Positions 16,136-24,749 of a stretch of DNA of 64,000 nucleotides are shown here, piece by piece. Each line of letters starts with the position of its first letter. Position 1 is the stretch's first letter. The DNA is taken from the NCBI GenBank assembly GCA_024235135.1, contig JACKMZ010000003.1:248001-312000 (forward strand), in the 5' to 3' direction. The notes under the pieces are model-generated. The model did not search any database, was not told where the DNA came from, and saw nothing but the letters and a program-made list of their open reading frames with translations. The DNA comes from Gammaproteobacteria bacterium. Its GTDB lineage: Bacteria; Pseudomonadota; Gammaproteobacteria; Competibacterales; Competibacteraceae. The position numbers and the translations under genes are program-made.

Positions 16136-17726
16136 CAAGCCGACGGCCTTACTGTTCGCGGCTTGGCTATTTACCGTACTAGCCGCGCTGTCCGGACACC
16201 CCCTCTGGCCCATCGACGAGACCCGTTATGCCGGCGTAGCCTGGGAAATGTGGCTGCGGCAGGATTTCTGGGTGCCGTATATGAATGGCCAACCTTACAG
16301 CGACAAGCCCCCGCTGTTGTTTTGGCTGTTGCAGGCCGGCTGGTGGCTGTTCGGCGTCAATGACTGGTGGCCGCGAGTTGGGCCGGCGCTGTTCGCTCTC
16401 GGTTCACTGTGGCTGACGGGTGGACTCGCCAAGCAGCTATGGCCTGAATATCCCGAACTCCGGTGGCTGGCGCCGGCCATTTTGATGAGTTGCACGCTGT
16501 GGGTGGTCTTCAGCGCGGCGCTGATGTTCGACCTGGTGCTAACGTTCTGGGTTCTATTGGCCATCACCGGGGTCTTGGCCATGACACGCGGCGCTCGCCA
16601 CGGTTTTTGGCTGATGAGCGCGGGACTCGGACTGGGTGTCTTGACCAAAGGCCCGGTCGTGCTGTTGCACGTTCTACCCGTCGCTCTGCTGGCCCCCGTG
16701 TGGTCATCGACCCCGATTCCATCCTGGCCGCGTTGGTATCGCCAGATACTGTTCGCCGTACTACTAGCCGCCGGCCTTGCCCTGGCTTGGGCCGTACCCG
16801 CCGCGTTACGCGGTGGGGAGGACTATGCCCGGGCGATTTTCTGGGATCAGACCAGTGGCAGGCTGGCGGCGTCTTTTGCCCATCAGCGTCCCTGGTGGTG
16901 GTATTTGCCGCTTCTGCCCCTCCTGTTCTTTCCCTGGAGTTTGTGGCCACCCGCCTGGTCAGCCCTCGCACGATCTTCACGCGATTGGCGCACGGTTTTT
17001 TGTTTATGTTGGGTCATTCCTGTCTTTATTGCTTTCAGCTTGATCAGCGGCAAACAGGAGCATTATTTGCTGCCCTTGTTTCCCGCCTGCGCCTTGTTTT
17101 TGGGTCGCGCCTTGGGCCGCTCCACGGCTACACCCTCGGGCAACGCCCAATGGCCGGTCGCCTTGTTTTTCCTGCTCATGGCGGGGACCGTGCTCATCAC
17201 GCCGTATCTGCAAGCGCCTTTGGATTGGCCAACCTGGACGGCGGCATTGCCCCAATCGGGCGGACTCGCATTGCTGGTTCTGGGAGGGTTGTTATTGCTG
17301 CCCCGACAACCGCGGCCCCTGTTGGAAAGAGTCGGGATGGTCGCGACGGCAAGCCTGGTCGCGGTTGCCATATGTCATTTCTTCATTCTGAACCGTATCG
17401 ATGCCTACGATCTGCGTGCGGTAAGCCATTTTCTGGGGGAACGCCAAGCGGCCGGTTCGCCACTGGCCCACTTGGGCCGTTACCACGAACAATTTCATTT
17501 CTATGGTCGCCTGCGCCAGCCCATCGACGCCATCGATCCCGACAAAGCCGATCGCTGGGCGCGACAACACCCCAATGGCTTCATCGTGGCGTATTATAGA
17601 GGCCGCATCCCGGACGTCGGTTCGGCACCCGCTTTCCAACAGGCTTTCCGCACACGCTGGTTGGTGGTATGGCCCGCCGCGGCACTGGCGACACACCGAA
17701 GCGATAAGCCGTTGAGCGATCCCTGA
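16113..17726 (+). CDS. ArnT/GT39-like polytopic glycosyltransferase
   Basis: Integral membrane glycosyltransferase of about 537 residues. The first periplasmic loop has the hallmark acidic motif HPLWPIDETRYAGVAWEMW, followed by PYMNGQPYSDKPPLLFWLLQ, as in ArnT and related GT-C enzymes that move sugars from undecaprenyl phosphate. About a dozen hydrophobic helices follow, with SGKQEHYLLPLFPACALFLG in the C-terminal half and a soluble tail. The frame is open from a TTG at 16065; I use the ATG at 16113, overlapping the LAB_N gene by 23 bases. Acceptor (lipid A, protein or other) cannot be told from sequence. Confidence 0.88.
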   Translation: MVPTHIPDKPTALLFAAWLFTVLAALSGHPLWPIDETRYAGVAWEMWLRQDFWVPYMNGQPYSDKPPLLFWLLQAGWWLFGVNDWWPRVGPALFALGSLWLTGGLAKQLWPEYPELRWLAPAILMSCTLWVVFSAALMFDLVLTFWVLLAITGVLAMTRGARHGFWLMSAGLGLGVLTKGPVVLLHVLPVALLAPVWSSTPIPSWPRWYRQILFAVLLAAGLALAWAVPAALRGGEDYARAIFWDQTSGRLAASFAHQRPWWWYLPLLPLLFFPWSLWPPAWSALARSSRDWRTVFCLCWVIPVFIAFSLISGKQEHYLLPLFPACALFLGRALGRSTATPSGNAQWPVALFFLLMAGTVLITPYLQAPLDWPTWTAALPQSGGLALLVLGGLLLLPRQPRPLLERVGMVATASLVAVAICHFFILNRIDAYDLRAVSHFLGERQAAGSPLAHLGRYHEQFHFYGRLRQPIDAIDPDKADRWARQHPNGFIVAYYRGRIPDVGSAPAFQQAFRTRWLVVWPAAALATHRSDKPLSDP

Positions 17727-17810
17727 ACGGCTTCAAACCAGGTTGGCGGCGGTCCAGGTCAAGTGCGGATTCTTTTACCCCAGATCACGGAGCTCGACCC
17801 AATCGTTATC

Positions 17811-19625
17811 ATGGCTTTCCCCAACTCTCTCAGTACCCCCCTCTGGCCAAGCGCCCTCGCCGATCAACGCATTACCCTGAAAATGCTGCTCGAATACCTG
17901 GTGACGGATCAACTGATCAGTCACCAGGATGCAAACCGCGCCATCAATTTCGAATCCCGCCGTCACGGCCGGGATGAGCTTCATCCATTGGTCATCGTCG
18001 CCAATCAAAAGATCGCCAGTCAGCAACCCCCGCATCAACCGCTCAGTCTGGAAACCCTCACACAATGGTTGGCCGACAAAATCGGCCTACCCTATCGTCG
18101 GATCGATCCGCTCAAGGTCGATGTCGCGGCGGTCACCAAAGTCGTGTCCTACGCCTATGCGCTGCGCTATCAGATTCTGCCCCTGGAAATCGACGGCGAG
18201 CGAGTAACGTTTGCGACCTGTGAACCGTTTCTCACGGAATGGGAATCGGATTTGCGGCACTTGCTGCGTTTGCAGGTACAACGCGTGATCGCCAATCCCT
18301 TGGATATCAAGCGTTATCTGTTGGAGTTCTACGGGTTATCGCGTTCCGTGGATGGCGCCAAAAACGCCCATGACGGTTCTCAACAAACCCGTGGCATCCT
18401 CAATTTCGAACAGCTTTGGGAATTGGGCCAGACCACCACCCTGGGCGCCGAAGACAAACCGGTCATCCAAATCGTCGACTGGCTGCTGCAATACGCTTTC
18501 GAACAGCGGGCCAGCGACATTCATCTCGAACCCCGCCGTGAACAGGGCAATATCCGCTTCCGCATCGACGGCGTACTGCATCACGTATACCAATTGCCTC
18601 CCATTGTGATGAGCGCCGTCACCAGTCGTCTGAAAATTCTTGGGCGCATGGATGTGGCGGAAAAACGACGCCCTCAGGACGGCCGGGTAAAAACCCGCAC
18701 GCCGGTTGGGCGAGAAGTGGAATTACGGCTTTCGACCATGCCGACGGCTTTCGGTGAAAAGTGCGTGATGCGTATTTTCGATCCCGATATCGTGGTCAAA
18801 AGCTTCTCACAACTCGGCTTTTCGCCCAGGGAAGAAGAAACCTGGAAGGACATGATCAGACGGCCGCACGGCATCGTTCTGGTAACCGGACCCACCGGCT
18901 CGGGGAAAACCACCACCTTGTATTCCACGTTGAAACATCTCGCCAGTTCCGAGATCAACGTCTGCACCGTGGAAGATCCCATCGAAATGGTCGCCCCCGA
19001 AATCAACCAGATGCAGGTACAACCTTCACTGGACCTCAGCTTCGCGCAAGGCATCCGCACCTTGCTGCGACAGGACCCGGACATCATCATGGTCGGCGAG
19101 ATTCGCGATCTGGAGACCGCCCAGATGGCGGTCCAGGCGGCGCTGACCGGTCATCTGGTCCTTTCGACGCTCCATACCAACGATGCACCCTCCGCCATTA
19201 CCCGGTTGCTCGACATCGGCGTTCCGCACTATCTGATTCAAAGCACTCTGATCGGCATTGTCGCGCAGCGTCTGGTGCGAACCCTGTGCCCGCACTGCAA
19301 GATCACGGCGGCCGTGGACGAGGGAGAATGGGAGGCATTGATCCATCCCTGGAACATTCGCAAACCCGCCCACGTCGGGGCGCCCAAGGGCTGCCCGGAA
19401 TGCCGGCACACCGGCTTCCTCGGCCGCACGGCGCTCTATGAAATGCTGACGGTCACCGCCGGGCTGCGCAAACTGTTCGTAGCCGACGCCGACAGCGCCC
19501 ACATCCGCGTACAAGCCTGCCGGGACGGCATGCGCACCTTGCGAGTCAGCGCCGCGCATTTGGTCTCGCTCGGGTTAAGCACGGTGGAGGAAGTGCTGCA
19601 AGTTTTGCCGGCCCTGGAAGTTTGA
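17811..19625 (+). CDS. GspE/PilB-family secretion or pilus assembly ATPase, orphan
   Basis: Cytoplasmic traffic ATPase of about 604 residues. An N-terminal GspE/PilB N-domain region (about 20-180) precedes the ATPase core, which has ASDIHLEPRREQGNIRFRID, Walker A GPTGSGKTTT, Asp box CTVEDPIEMV, Walker B DIIMVGEIRDLETAQMAV and His box GHLVLSTLHTNDA. A zinc-type tetracysteine pair follows (CPHC and CPEC, near 3' positions 19290-19402), favouring the GspE/PilB extension branch over PilT. No other type II secretion or pilin gene adjoins it. The frame opens at a GTG at 17763; the ATG at 17811 gives a more normal start. Confidence 0.9.
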   Translation: MAFPNSLSTPLWPSALADQRITLKMLLEYLVTDQLISHQDANRAINFESRRHGRDELHPLVIVANQKIASQQPPHQPLSLETLTQWLADKIGLPYRRIDPLKVDVAAVTKVVSYAYALRYQILPLEIDGERVTFATCEPFLTEWESDLRHLLRLQVQRVIANPLDIKRYLLEFYGLSRSVDGAKNAHDGSQQTRGILNFEQLWELGQTTTLGAEDKPVIQIVDWLLQYAFEQRASDIHLEPRREQGNIRFRIDGVLHHVYQLPPIVMSAVTSRLKILGRMDVAEKRRPQDGRVKTRTPVGREVELRLSTMPTAFGEKCVMRIFDPDIVVKSFSQLGFSPREEETWKDMIRRPHGIVLVTGPTGSGKTTTLYSTLKHLASSEINVCTVEDPIEMVAPEINQMQVQPSLDLSFAQGIRTLLRQDPDIIMVGEIRDLETAQMAVQAALTGHLVLSTLHTNDAPSAITRLLDIGVPHYLIQSTLIGIVAQRLVRTLCPHCKITAAVDEGEWEALIHPWNIRKPAHVGAPKGCPECRHTGFLGRTALYEMLTVTAGLRKLFVADADSAHIRVQACRDGMRTLRVSAAHLVSLGLSTVEEVLQVLPALEV

Positions 19626-19675
19626 AGGCAGCGGCCGTCACGATTAGATTCCATTCTGGTGGGAGGTCTGTTCTC

Positions 19676-20113
19676 TTGTCCGCGTTACCCCAAAGTGTTG
19701 CGCTCGTTGAAAAGCTGTTGACGGTCATCTGGGTAGGCAGTTTATGGACCATCGGATTCATGGTCGCCCCCCTACTATTCCAGGTATTGACGGATCGGGC
19801 CTTGGCCGGTTTGATAGCGGGTCGATTGTTCGGCATGGAAAGCTACCTGGGCCTGATTTGCGGTAGTTTGTTATTGCTGATTCAGTTCATTGCGCCCCAG
19901 TCGCCCACGCATTCCCGTTGGCGCATTCTTCTGCTGATACTGATGTTGGCCCTTATTCTGGTCGGCGAGTTCGGCCTGCAACCCGTATTGGCCGATCTCA
20001 AAGCGCAAGGACTTTCTCAAGGTCCGGAATTCGCGCGGTGGCATGCCGTGAGCGCCGGAATTTACGTCGTCAACAGCATTTTGGGTTTGCTCTGGGTGTG
20101 TTTGCAAAAATAA
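19676..20113 (+). CDS. DUF4149-like small membrane protein
   Basis: Four-helix membrane protein of 145 residues. Segments include LLTVIWVGSLWTIGFMVAPL, LFGMESYLGLICGSLLLLIQ, ILLLILMLALILVGEFGL and a C-terminal VSAGIYVVNSILGLLWV, with the WHAVSAGIY motif before the last helix. This matches the DUF4149/TMEM205-like pattern of small proteobacterial membrane proteins without known function. A GGGAGG ribosome-binding site 9 bases before the TTG at 19676 supports that start; the frame is open to 19622, abutting the ATPase stop. Cotranscription with the upstream ATPase is likely. Confidence 0.75.
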   Translation: MSALPQSVALVEKLLTVIWVGSLWTIGFMVAPLLFQVLTDRALAGLIAGRLFGMESYLGLICGSLLLLIQFIAPQSPTHSRWRILLLILMLALILVGEFGLQPVLADLKAQGLSQGPEFARWHAVSAGIYVVNSILGLLWVCLQK

Positions 20114-20139
20114 CCCTGGCGAACGCAGGCAGGTCCACA

Positions 20140-20178
20140 CACGCCGCCCCGGCATGGACCGCACCTGCGGGCGGCGTG
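20140..20178. terminator. GC-rich hairpin between convergent genes
   Basis: CACGCCGCCC (20140-20149) pairs perfectly with GGGCGGCGTG (20169-20178) across a 19-base loop. It lies between the DUF4149-like gene (+) and the beta-helix gene (-). No T-run follows on either strand, so a Rho-independent terminator role is uncertain. Confidence 0.4.
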
Positions 20179-20201
20179 GCCTACCCGACGAGGGGGTTCA
20201 C

Positions 20202-21518
20202 TCACGACCCCAACAGATCTTTCTCGATAAACGTATGCGTGCGCGGCTGATATTGAAAATAATGCAGACCATCGTCACTGCCGATGCGTTGCGTTTCGAC
20301 TCGAGCATCCTGATGTAATGTCGGCACGGTATCGAATACGTGCCTCCCGCCGAAAACTCCGGTGATCAAGACAGTGACCGGGCGTTCCTGATATTCGTAG
20401 CCAGGTTCCTGCAGCGGCGGCGCGGGTCGATGCTCGGTGACGCCTATCGGCCCCTCCACGGGCGGTAGGTATTCCCAGCGGCTCCCATCCGGCTTGCGGC
20501 GAAACCAGGCTTGTACACCGTTGTAGGTGTTATTGCGCAGACGCAAGTGCCGCGCGCCATCGACGACGATGTGGGCGTTGTCGGCGAAGGGCGTACGCCG
20601 CCAACCCTGTCCGTAATACCCTTCGAAGAAATTGGTATCGATGGTCGTCGGCCACAACGTCATGACGCCGATGCCGGTGCCATTGGCCTCGAAATAATTG
20701 CCGGTGATCTGGGTCTGGCCGTTACTCGACAGCAAGATGCCATAGCCCTTGTTGGCCTCGAAAATCGAACCGGCGATGAACTGGGCATTGGATGCCGCCT
20801 GCCCTTGATCCGGCCCGATCACTAGACCGTGATAATGATTGCGTCGGAACACGCTGTTGAGAATACTGATATTGTTGCCCTGGTGTTGGATCTTCAAACC
20901 GATCCCGTTCGAAAAGAAAACGCAGTCGCTAAAGTAGATTTGCCAGGCGTTCAGGATGTGTATTCCGACGTCCTGATTGAAGACTTTGATACTGCGGAAA
21001 CTCGTGCTTTTCGGTATTTCCGCCCAGGGAATCGCGATACCCACCCCTTTGGGTCCGTTCTCCCTATCGAAACTCAGCCCCTCGATGACATAGGCCGCTT
21101 CCTCCACTTCCGGCACGGTTTTCAGCCTCACGATCGGCACGCCAGCCAACGGCATCCCGGATTCGGCCGACGGCAACGGCTGTCCATCCAAGGCGCTACC
21201 GCCCACCAGGACAGCGCCATACCCCAGCAGATGCAAGCCGCCGTGCGCCGGATTGTTGCCGATCTCCAAGGGTCTATCGATACGATAACGACCCGCCGGA
21301 AACAGTACCGTTGCGCCACGGGTATAGCCATTGTCGGGGCGCACGTAATCGATGGCCGCTTGTATGGCAGGCGACCAATCGCCGTCTCGAACGCGGTCCT
21401 TAAAGCGGCTGATATTGACCCAGCCGGCCTCATCCTGTTGCACGGACTCACCAGCCTGGACCAGGCCGGTTCCCAGCGACAGAGACATCGCCAGCAACAA
21501 TCGTCGCCTATCGTTCAC
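20202..21518 (-). CDS. Exported right-handed beta-helix (pectate-lyase-superfamily) protein
   Basis: Protein of 438 residues with a signal peptide (RRRLLLAMSLSLGTGLVQAG). The opening VNISRFKDRVRDGDWSPAIQ followed by AIDYVRP and ATVLFPAGRYRIDRPLEIG is typical of the pectate-lyase-3/glycosyl-hydrolase-28-like fold. Parallel beta-helix coils follow (NNISILNSVFRRNHYHGLVI, SIFEANKGYGILLSSNGQTQ, ITGNYFEANGTGIGVMT). Substrate unknown; such proteins usually bind or cleave polysaccharides. Its ATG overlaps the midA stop (ATGA at 21515-21518), so translation is coupled to midA, an unexpected pairing of a periplasmic protein with a cytosolic methyltransferase. Confidence 0.78.
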   Translation of the reverse strand: MNDRRRLLLAMSLSLGTGLVQAGESVQQDEAGWVNISRFKDRVRDGDWSPAIQAAIDYVRPDNGYTRGATVLFPAGRYRIDRPLEIGNNPAHGGLHLLGYGAVLVGGSALDGQPLPSAESGMPLAGVPIVRLKTVPEVEEAAYVIEGLSFDRENGPKGVGIAIPWAEIPKSTSFRSIKVFNQDVGIHILNAWQIYFSDCVFFSNGIGLKIQHQGNNISILNSVFRRNHYHGLVIGPDQGQAASNAQFIAGSIFEANKGYGILLSSNGQTQITGNYFEANGTGIGVMTLWPTTIDTNFFEGYYGQGWRRTPFADNAHIVVDGARHLRLRNNTYNGVQAWFRRKPDGSRWEYLPPVEGPIGVTEHRPAPPLQEPGYEYQERPVTVLITGVFGGRHVFDTVPTLHQDARVETQRIGSDDGLHYFQYQPRTHTFIEKDLLGS

Positions 21519-22687
21519 AAGCGCCCCCGTTCGTCAAACCCGCCAAATCCCCGCAGTGGCGCCTCCCACCCCTTGGTGAGACCGATCGCCTTGAAGCGTT
21601 CGCCCATCTCGCTCGGCAGAGTCAACAACTTGACCTGCCGGACGAATTCCAGATAATCGTCCCGCTCCACCACTTCCGACAGTATCGTTTCCAAGCCGCA
21701 GCCGAACAGAAAATAACTCTGACTGGTGTAGCCCGCGACCCGCAATCCGGCGGCAACGGCCGCCGTGGCGACGGCAGTAAAATCCACGCTGGCGGTGATA
21801 TCCTGCAAGCCCACCAGAATCAGCGGATCATCATGTACGTGGTGCCGGTAATGACAGAGTAAAGTCCCCATTGCCCGCTGCCAGTGGTAATACTCGCGGC
21901 GCGGATAACCGTAGTCGATCAACAGAATCAATCCAGCCGACAGGCATTCCGCCAGACTGGCCAACCAGGGCAGCAGCAACCGATTGATCTCGGATTCATA
22001 GCCGGTGGGCAGTTCGGCGCCGATATCCGAGACGATTTCGTGCACGGCCTCATCCAAGGAAGGATCGTCCGAACCCAAGCGCCAGACGAATCCGGGCTCC
22101 TCCCAAGCCACGCAAAGCGGACGAGGCCCCTGCGCTGTCATCCGGAACCGTCGCACGGGCAAAGCATCCAACACCTCGTTGCCGAGGATCACACCGTGCA
22201 ACCCCGCCTCGGGCAAACCGTCCAACCAAACCACCCGCGACAGCAGATGCGGGATACGGTGACTGAGCGTTTCCCATTGCTGGACCCGCAATGCACCGCT
22301 GACTTCGAGGATTCGGTAGCGGTCCGGCAGACAGCCCAAAGCTTCCAATTCCGTCAACAAGTCCGCCGCCATCGTCCCCGAACCCGCGCCCAACTCCAGT
22401 ATATCCCCGCCCGTCCGGAGCAATATCTGTTGGCATTGCCGGGCTAGGCAACGCGCAAACAACGGCGTGATTTCCGGCGCGGTGACGTAATCCCCACCCG
22501 CGCCGAACCGTCTGGCGCCGGCGCTGTAATAACCTAGTCCCGGTGCATAGAGCGCCAGTTCCATAAATCGCTCAAAGGGCATCGATCCATGTTGGGCCGC
22601 CAATTCAGATCGAATGAATTCGACCAAGCGCGCGCTATGAATCCGCGCATTCGGTTCAGGATCGGGTAACACGGACGGTATCTTCAT
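21515..22687 (-). CDS. midA: MidA/NDUFAF7-family SAM-dependent methyltransferase
   Basis: Class I methyltransferase of 390 residues (COG1565). Motifs include PFERFMELALYAPGLGYYS, FGAGGDYVTAPEITPLFARC, the SAM loop ILELGAGSGTMAADLL, the family signature VILGNEVLDALPVRRF, LILLIDYGYPRREYYHWQR, and the C-terminal DITASVDFTAVATAA. The mitochondrial homologue NDUFAF7 dimethylates an arginine of complex I subunit NDUFS2. A bacterial target is not settled, but this window also encodes complex I. Overlaps the beta-helix gene downstream by 4 bases; divergent from folM upstream. Confidence 0.9.
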   Translation of the reverse strand: MKIPSVLPDPEPNARIHSARLVEFIRSELAAQHGSMPFERFMELALYAPGLGYYSAGARRFGAGGDYVTAPEITPLFARCLARQCQQILLRTGGDILELGAGSGTMAADLLTELEALGCLPDRYRILEVSGALRVQQWETLSHRIPHLLSRVVWLDGLPEAGLHGVILGNEVLDALPVRRFRMTAQGPRPLCVAWEEPGFVWRLGSDDPSLDEAVHEIVSDIGAELPTGYESEINRLLLPWLASLAECLSAGLILLIDYGYPRREYYHWQRAMGTLLCHYRHHVHDDPLILVGLQDITASVDFTAVATAAVAAGLRVAGYTSQSYFLFGCGLETILSEVVERDDYLEFVRQVKLLTLPSEMGERFKAIGLTKGWEAPLRGFGGFDERGRL

Positions 22688-22768
22688 CGCTCACGCAATA
22701 CGCTTTGGAAAATCCTGGTGGTGCGGTATGGTTGCACCTCCCCCCCTAGCCCAACGGACTCTTTCTCC

Positions 22769-23512
22769 ATGGACCCCAACATCCCCAAAACAGCTCTGAT
22801 CACCGGCGGCGCCCGGCGCATCGGCGCGGTGATCGCACGCACGCTGCATCAAGCCGGATACAATCTGGCTTTGCACTATCGCAGTTCCTTTCAGGAAGCC
22901 GAAGCCGTGCGCGAGGAGCTCGAAGCACGACGGCCCGCTTCCGTCATCCTGCTTACGGCCGATCTGCAGCAGAACAACGCGTTGCCGAATTTGATCGAAC
23001 AGGCTGCCGCCCGTTGGGGACGTCTGGATGTGTTGATCAACAATGCCTCCAGCTTTTACCCAACCCCGGTCGGTACGGTCACCGAAGCGCAATGGGATGA
23101 ACTCATGGCCAGCAACCTGAAAGCGCCGCTTTTTCTGGCCCAGGCCGCCGCCCCGTATTTGCGCCGGGCACATGGCTGCATCATCAATATGATCGACATT
23201 CATGGCCTGCGCCCGTTGCGCAAACATCCCGTGTATTGCATCGCCAAGGCCGGTCTGGCCATGCTGACCCAATCATTGGCCCGAGAATTGGCGCCCGCCG
23301 TGCGCGTCAACGGCATCGCGCCGGGTGCTATACTCTGGCCCGAACAAGGCGCCAGCGAAGCCGTTCAAGCCAGTGTTCTCTCCCGTGTCGCACTGGGACG
23401 TTCGGGAACACCCGAGGACATCGCCGCAACGGTGTTGTTCCTGGCGCAAGACGGCGCTTATATCACTGGCCAGATCATCAGCGTGGACGGTGGACGTTCC
23501 TTGTTCGTCTGA
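22769..23512 (+). CDS. folM: FolM-like pteridine/dihydromonapterin reductase (SDR family)
   Basis: Short-chain dehydrogenase of 247 residues. The cofactor loop is TALITGGARRIGAVIARTLH, with an arginine pair in the position typical of NADPH-using pteridine reductases (TGxxRRIG). NNASSFYPTPVGTVTEAQWD, the YxxxK pair in YCIAKAGLAM, and RVNGIAPGAILWPE follow, the last characteristic of FolM/PTR1-like enzymes. The C-terminus YITGQIISVDGGRSL is standard SDR. I use the ATG at 22769 rather than the frame-opening start at 22718, which would add residues ahead of the Rossmann strand. Lies near folK and folB, supporting pterin metabolism. Confidence 0.85.
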   Translation: MDPNIPKTALITGGARRIGAVIARTLHQAGYNLALHYRSSFQEAEAVREELEARRPASVILLTADLQQNNALPNLIEQAAARWGRLDVLINNASSFYPTPVGTVTEAQWDELMASNLKAPLFLAQAAAPYLRRAHGCIINMIDIHGLRPLRKHPVYCIAKAGLAMLTQSLARELAPAVRVNGIAPGAILWPEQGASEAVQASVLSRVALGRSGTPEDIAATVLFLAQDGAYITGQIISVDGGRSLFV

Positions 23513-23549
23513 AAATTCCAGCAACGTACTTCGATCAATCGACACCCGC

Positions 23550-24224
23550 ATGAAACGATTCATGGCGCGCTCGGCGCTGCAACTACTTATCGGCCTGTGT
23601 GGCCTGTTCGCAACAATATCCTATGTTCAGGCTCAAACCGTCCGCTACATCAGCGATCAATTGGCAGTGCCCTTGTTGGCCGGCGCCTCCGACCAGCATA
23701 AGACCCTGCTCACACTCACCAGCGGCAGCCAGGTGCATGTCCTGGCCACCGATAAGAAAAGCAACTACAGTCGCGTGCGTACTCCAGACGGCAAACAAGG
23801 CTGGATTGCCAGCCGCTATCTGATGGAGATGCCGAGCGCCCGACAATCCCTGGCGGAATTACAAAGTGCAAACGATAGCCTGCAAAAACAACTGTATGCG
23901 CTGACACTGGCGAAAAACAATCTGGAAACCGAGTGTAGCCAGTTTCGGGCCGAGCACCAAAGCCTGAGTCAAGAGCTGGCGCAGGTCAGAAAATTGGCGG
24001 GTGGCGCATTGGACCTGGACAAGCAAAATCAGACTCTGCAAGAACGCGTGGTCCAACTGGAACGAGAAATACAGATTCTTCAACAAGAAAATGCATCGTT
24101 ATCGCAAAGCAGCGACAACTCGTTGTTTCTGATGGGCGCCGGTGTGTTGGTCGGCGGTCTGCTACTCGGCCTATTTGTGTCAGGTCTCGGCGGCCGCAAG
24201 CGCGAACCCTGGTACGAAATCTAG
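23550..24224 (+). CDS. YgiM-like SH3-domain protein with coiled coil and C-terminal anchor
   Basis: Protein of 224 residues in the TIGR04211/YgiM style. A signal peptide (LQLLIGLCGLFATISYVQAQ) leads to a bacterial SH3 domain (RYISDQLAVPLLAGASDQHK to VRTPDGKQGWIASRYLM). A coiled coil of about 90 residues (ELQSANDSLQKQLYALTLAK, QNQTLQERVVQLEREIQILQ) is followed by a C-terminal membrane helix (FLMGAGVLVGGLLLGLFVSG) and a basic tail (GGRKREP). It probably sits in the inner membrane facing the periplasm. Function is not established. It converges on folK, overlapping its 3' end by 4 bases. Confidence 0.85.
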   Translation: MKRFMARSALQLLIGLCGLFATISYVQAQTVRYISDQLAVPLLAGASDQHKTLLTLTSGSQVHVLATDKKSNYSRVRTPDGKQGWIASRYLMEMPSARQSLAELQSANDSLQKQLYALTLAKNNLETECSQFRAEHQSLSQELAQVRKLAGGALDLDKQNQTLQERVVQLEREIQILQQENASLSQSSDNSLFLMGAGVLVGGLLLGLFVSGLGGRKREPWYEI

Positions 24225-24742
24225 GACGCACGCCGTTCGGACTCCTCGTTCGAGCAGTCTAGCTCGACCGCTTGCAAGGGCGGTCTCTCGTCCACAGGGA
24301 ACGCCCGCCAAAGTTCGGCAAAGGTAACCGCCAGCAGGGGATGTCGGCATTCGCCGGCCAATTCCGCCAACGGACACAATACGAAGGCATAGCGGGTTAT
24401 ATCGTCACGCGGAACGTGTAATGCGTCGTCCTGCAACACGAGATCGTCATACAACAGCACATCCAGATCCAGGGTTCGCGATGTGAAACGGTGTTGCCCA
24501 CGGCGTCGGCCATGGGCTGTTTCGATACGCCGCATGAGGGTAGCCACTGTCCATACATCCCAAGCCGTGTCGAACCCCACGACCAGATTCAGAAAATCCG
24601 CGCCTTGAAAACCGATGGATGCGCTACGGTATACCGTGGATACCTGCAATTCCCCGAATACTTCGCGCAAGTGTCGCAGACAGGAGCAGATATTGCGTTC
24701 CCGATCCCGATTGCTGCCGATGCTGACGTACACCTTGGCCAT
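24221..24742 (-). CDS. folK: HPPK, dihydropterin pyrophosphokinase
   Basis: Transfers pyrophosphate from ATP to 6-hydroxymethyl-dihydropterin in folate synthesis. The 173-residue protein shows KVYVSIGSNRDRERNICSCL, VSTVYRSASIGFQGADFLNL, and the signature around RTLDLDVLLYDDLVLQDDAL with the metal-binding aspartates in DLDVLLYDD, then HVPRDDITRYAFVLCPLAEL. It starts 7 bases after folB on the same strand, so folB-folK is one transcript and supplies consecutive steps. Its 3' end overlaps the SH3-protein gene by 4 bases. Confidence 0.95.
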   Translation of the reverse strand: MAKVYVSIGSNRDRERNICSCLRHLREVFGELQVSTVYRSASIGFQGADFLNLVVGFDTAWDVWTVATLMRRIETAHGRRRGQHRFTSRTLDLDVLLYDDLVLQDDALHVPRDDITRYAFVLCPLAELAGECRHPLLAVTFAELWRAFPVDERPPLQAVELDCSNEESERRAS

Positions 24743-24749
24743 TGCCCCG

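Noticed and set aside
16463..17599. 378-codon plus-strand frame inside the GT39-like gene
   Set aside because: Out-of-frame with a clear polytopic glycosyltransferase; the product is Arg/Ser/Gly-rich, typical of GC-rich shadow frames.
20829..21656. 275-codon plus-strand frame
   Set aside because: Antisense to the beta-helix gene and the end of midA, both supported by motifs and by their ATGA coupling.
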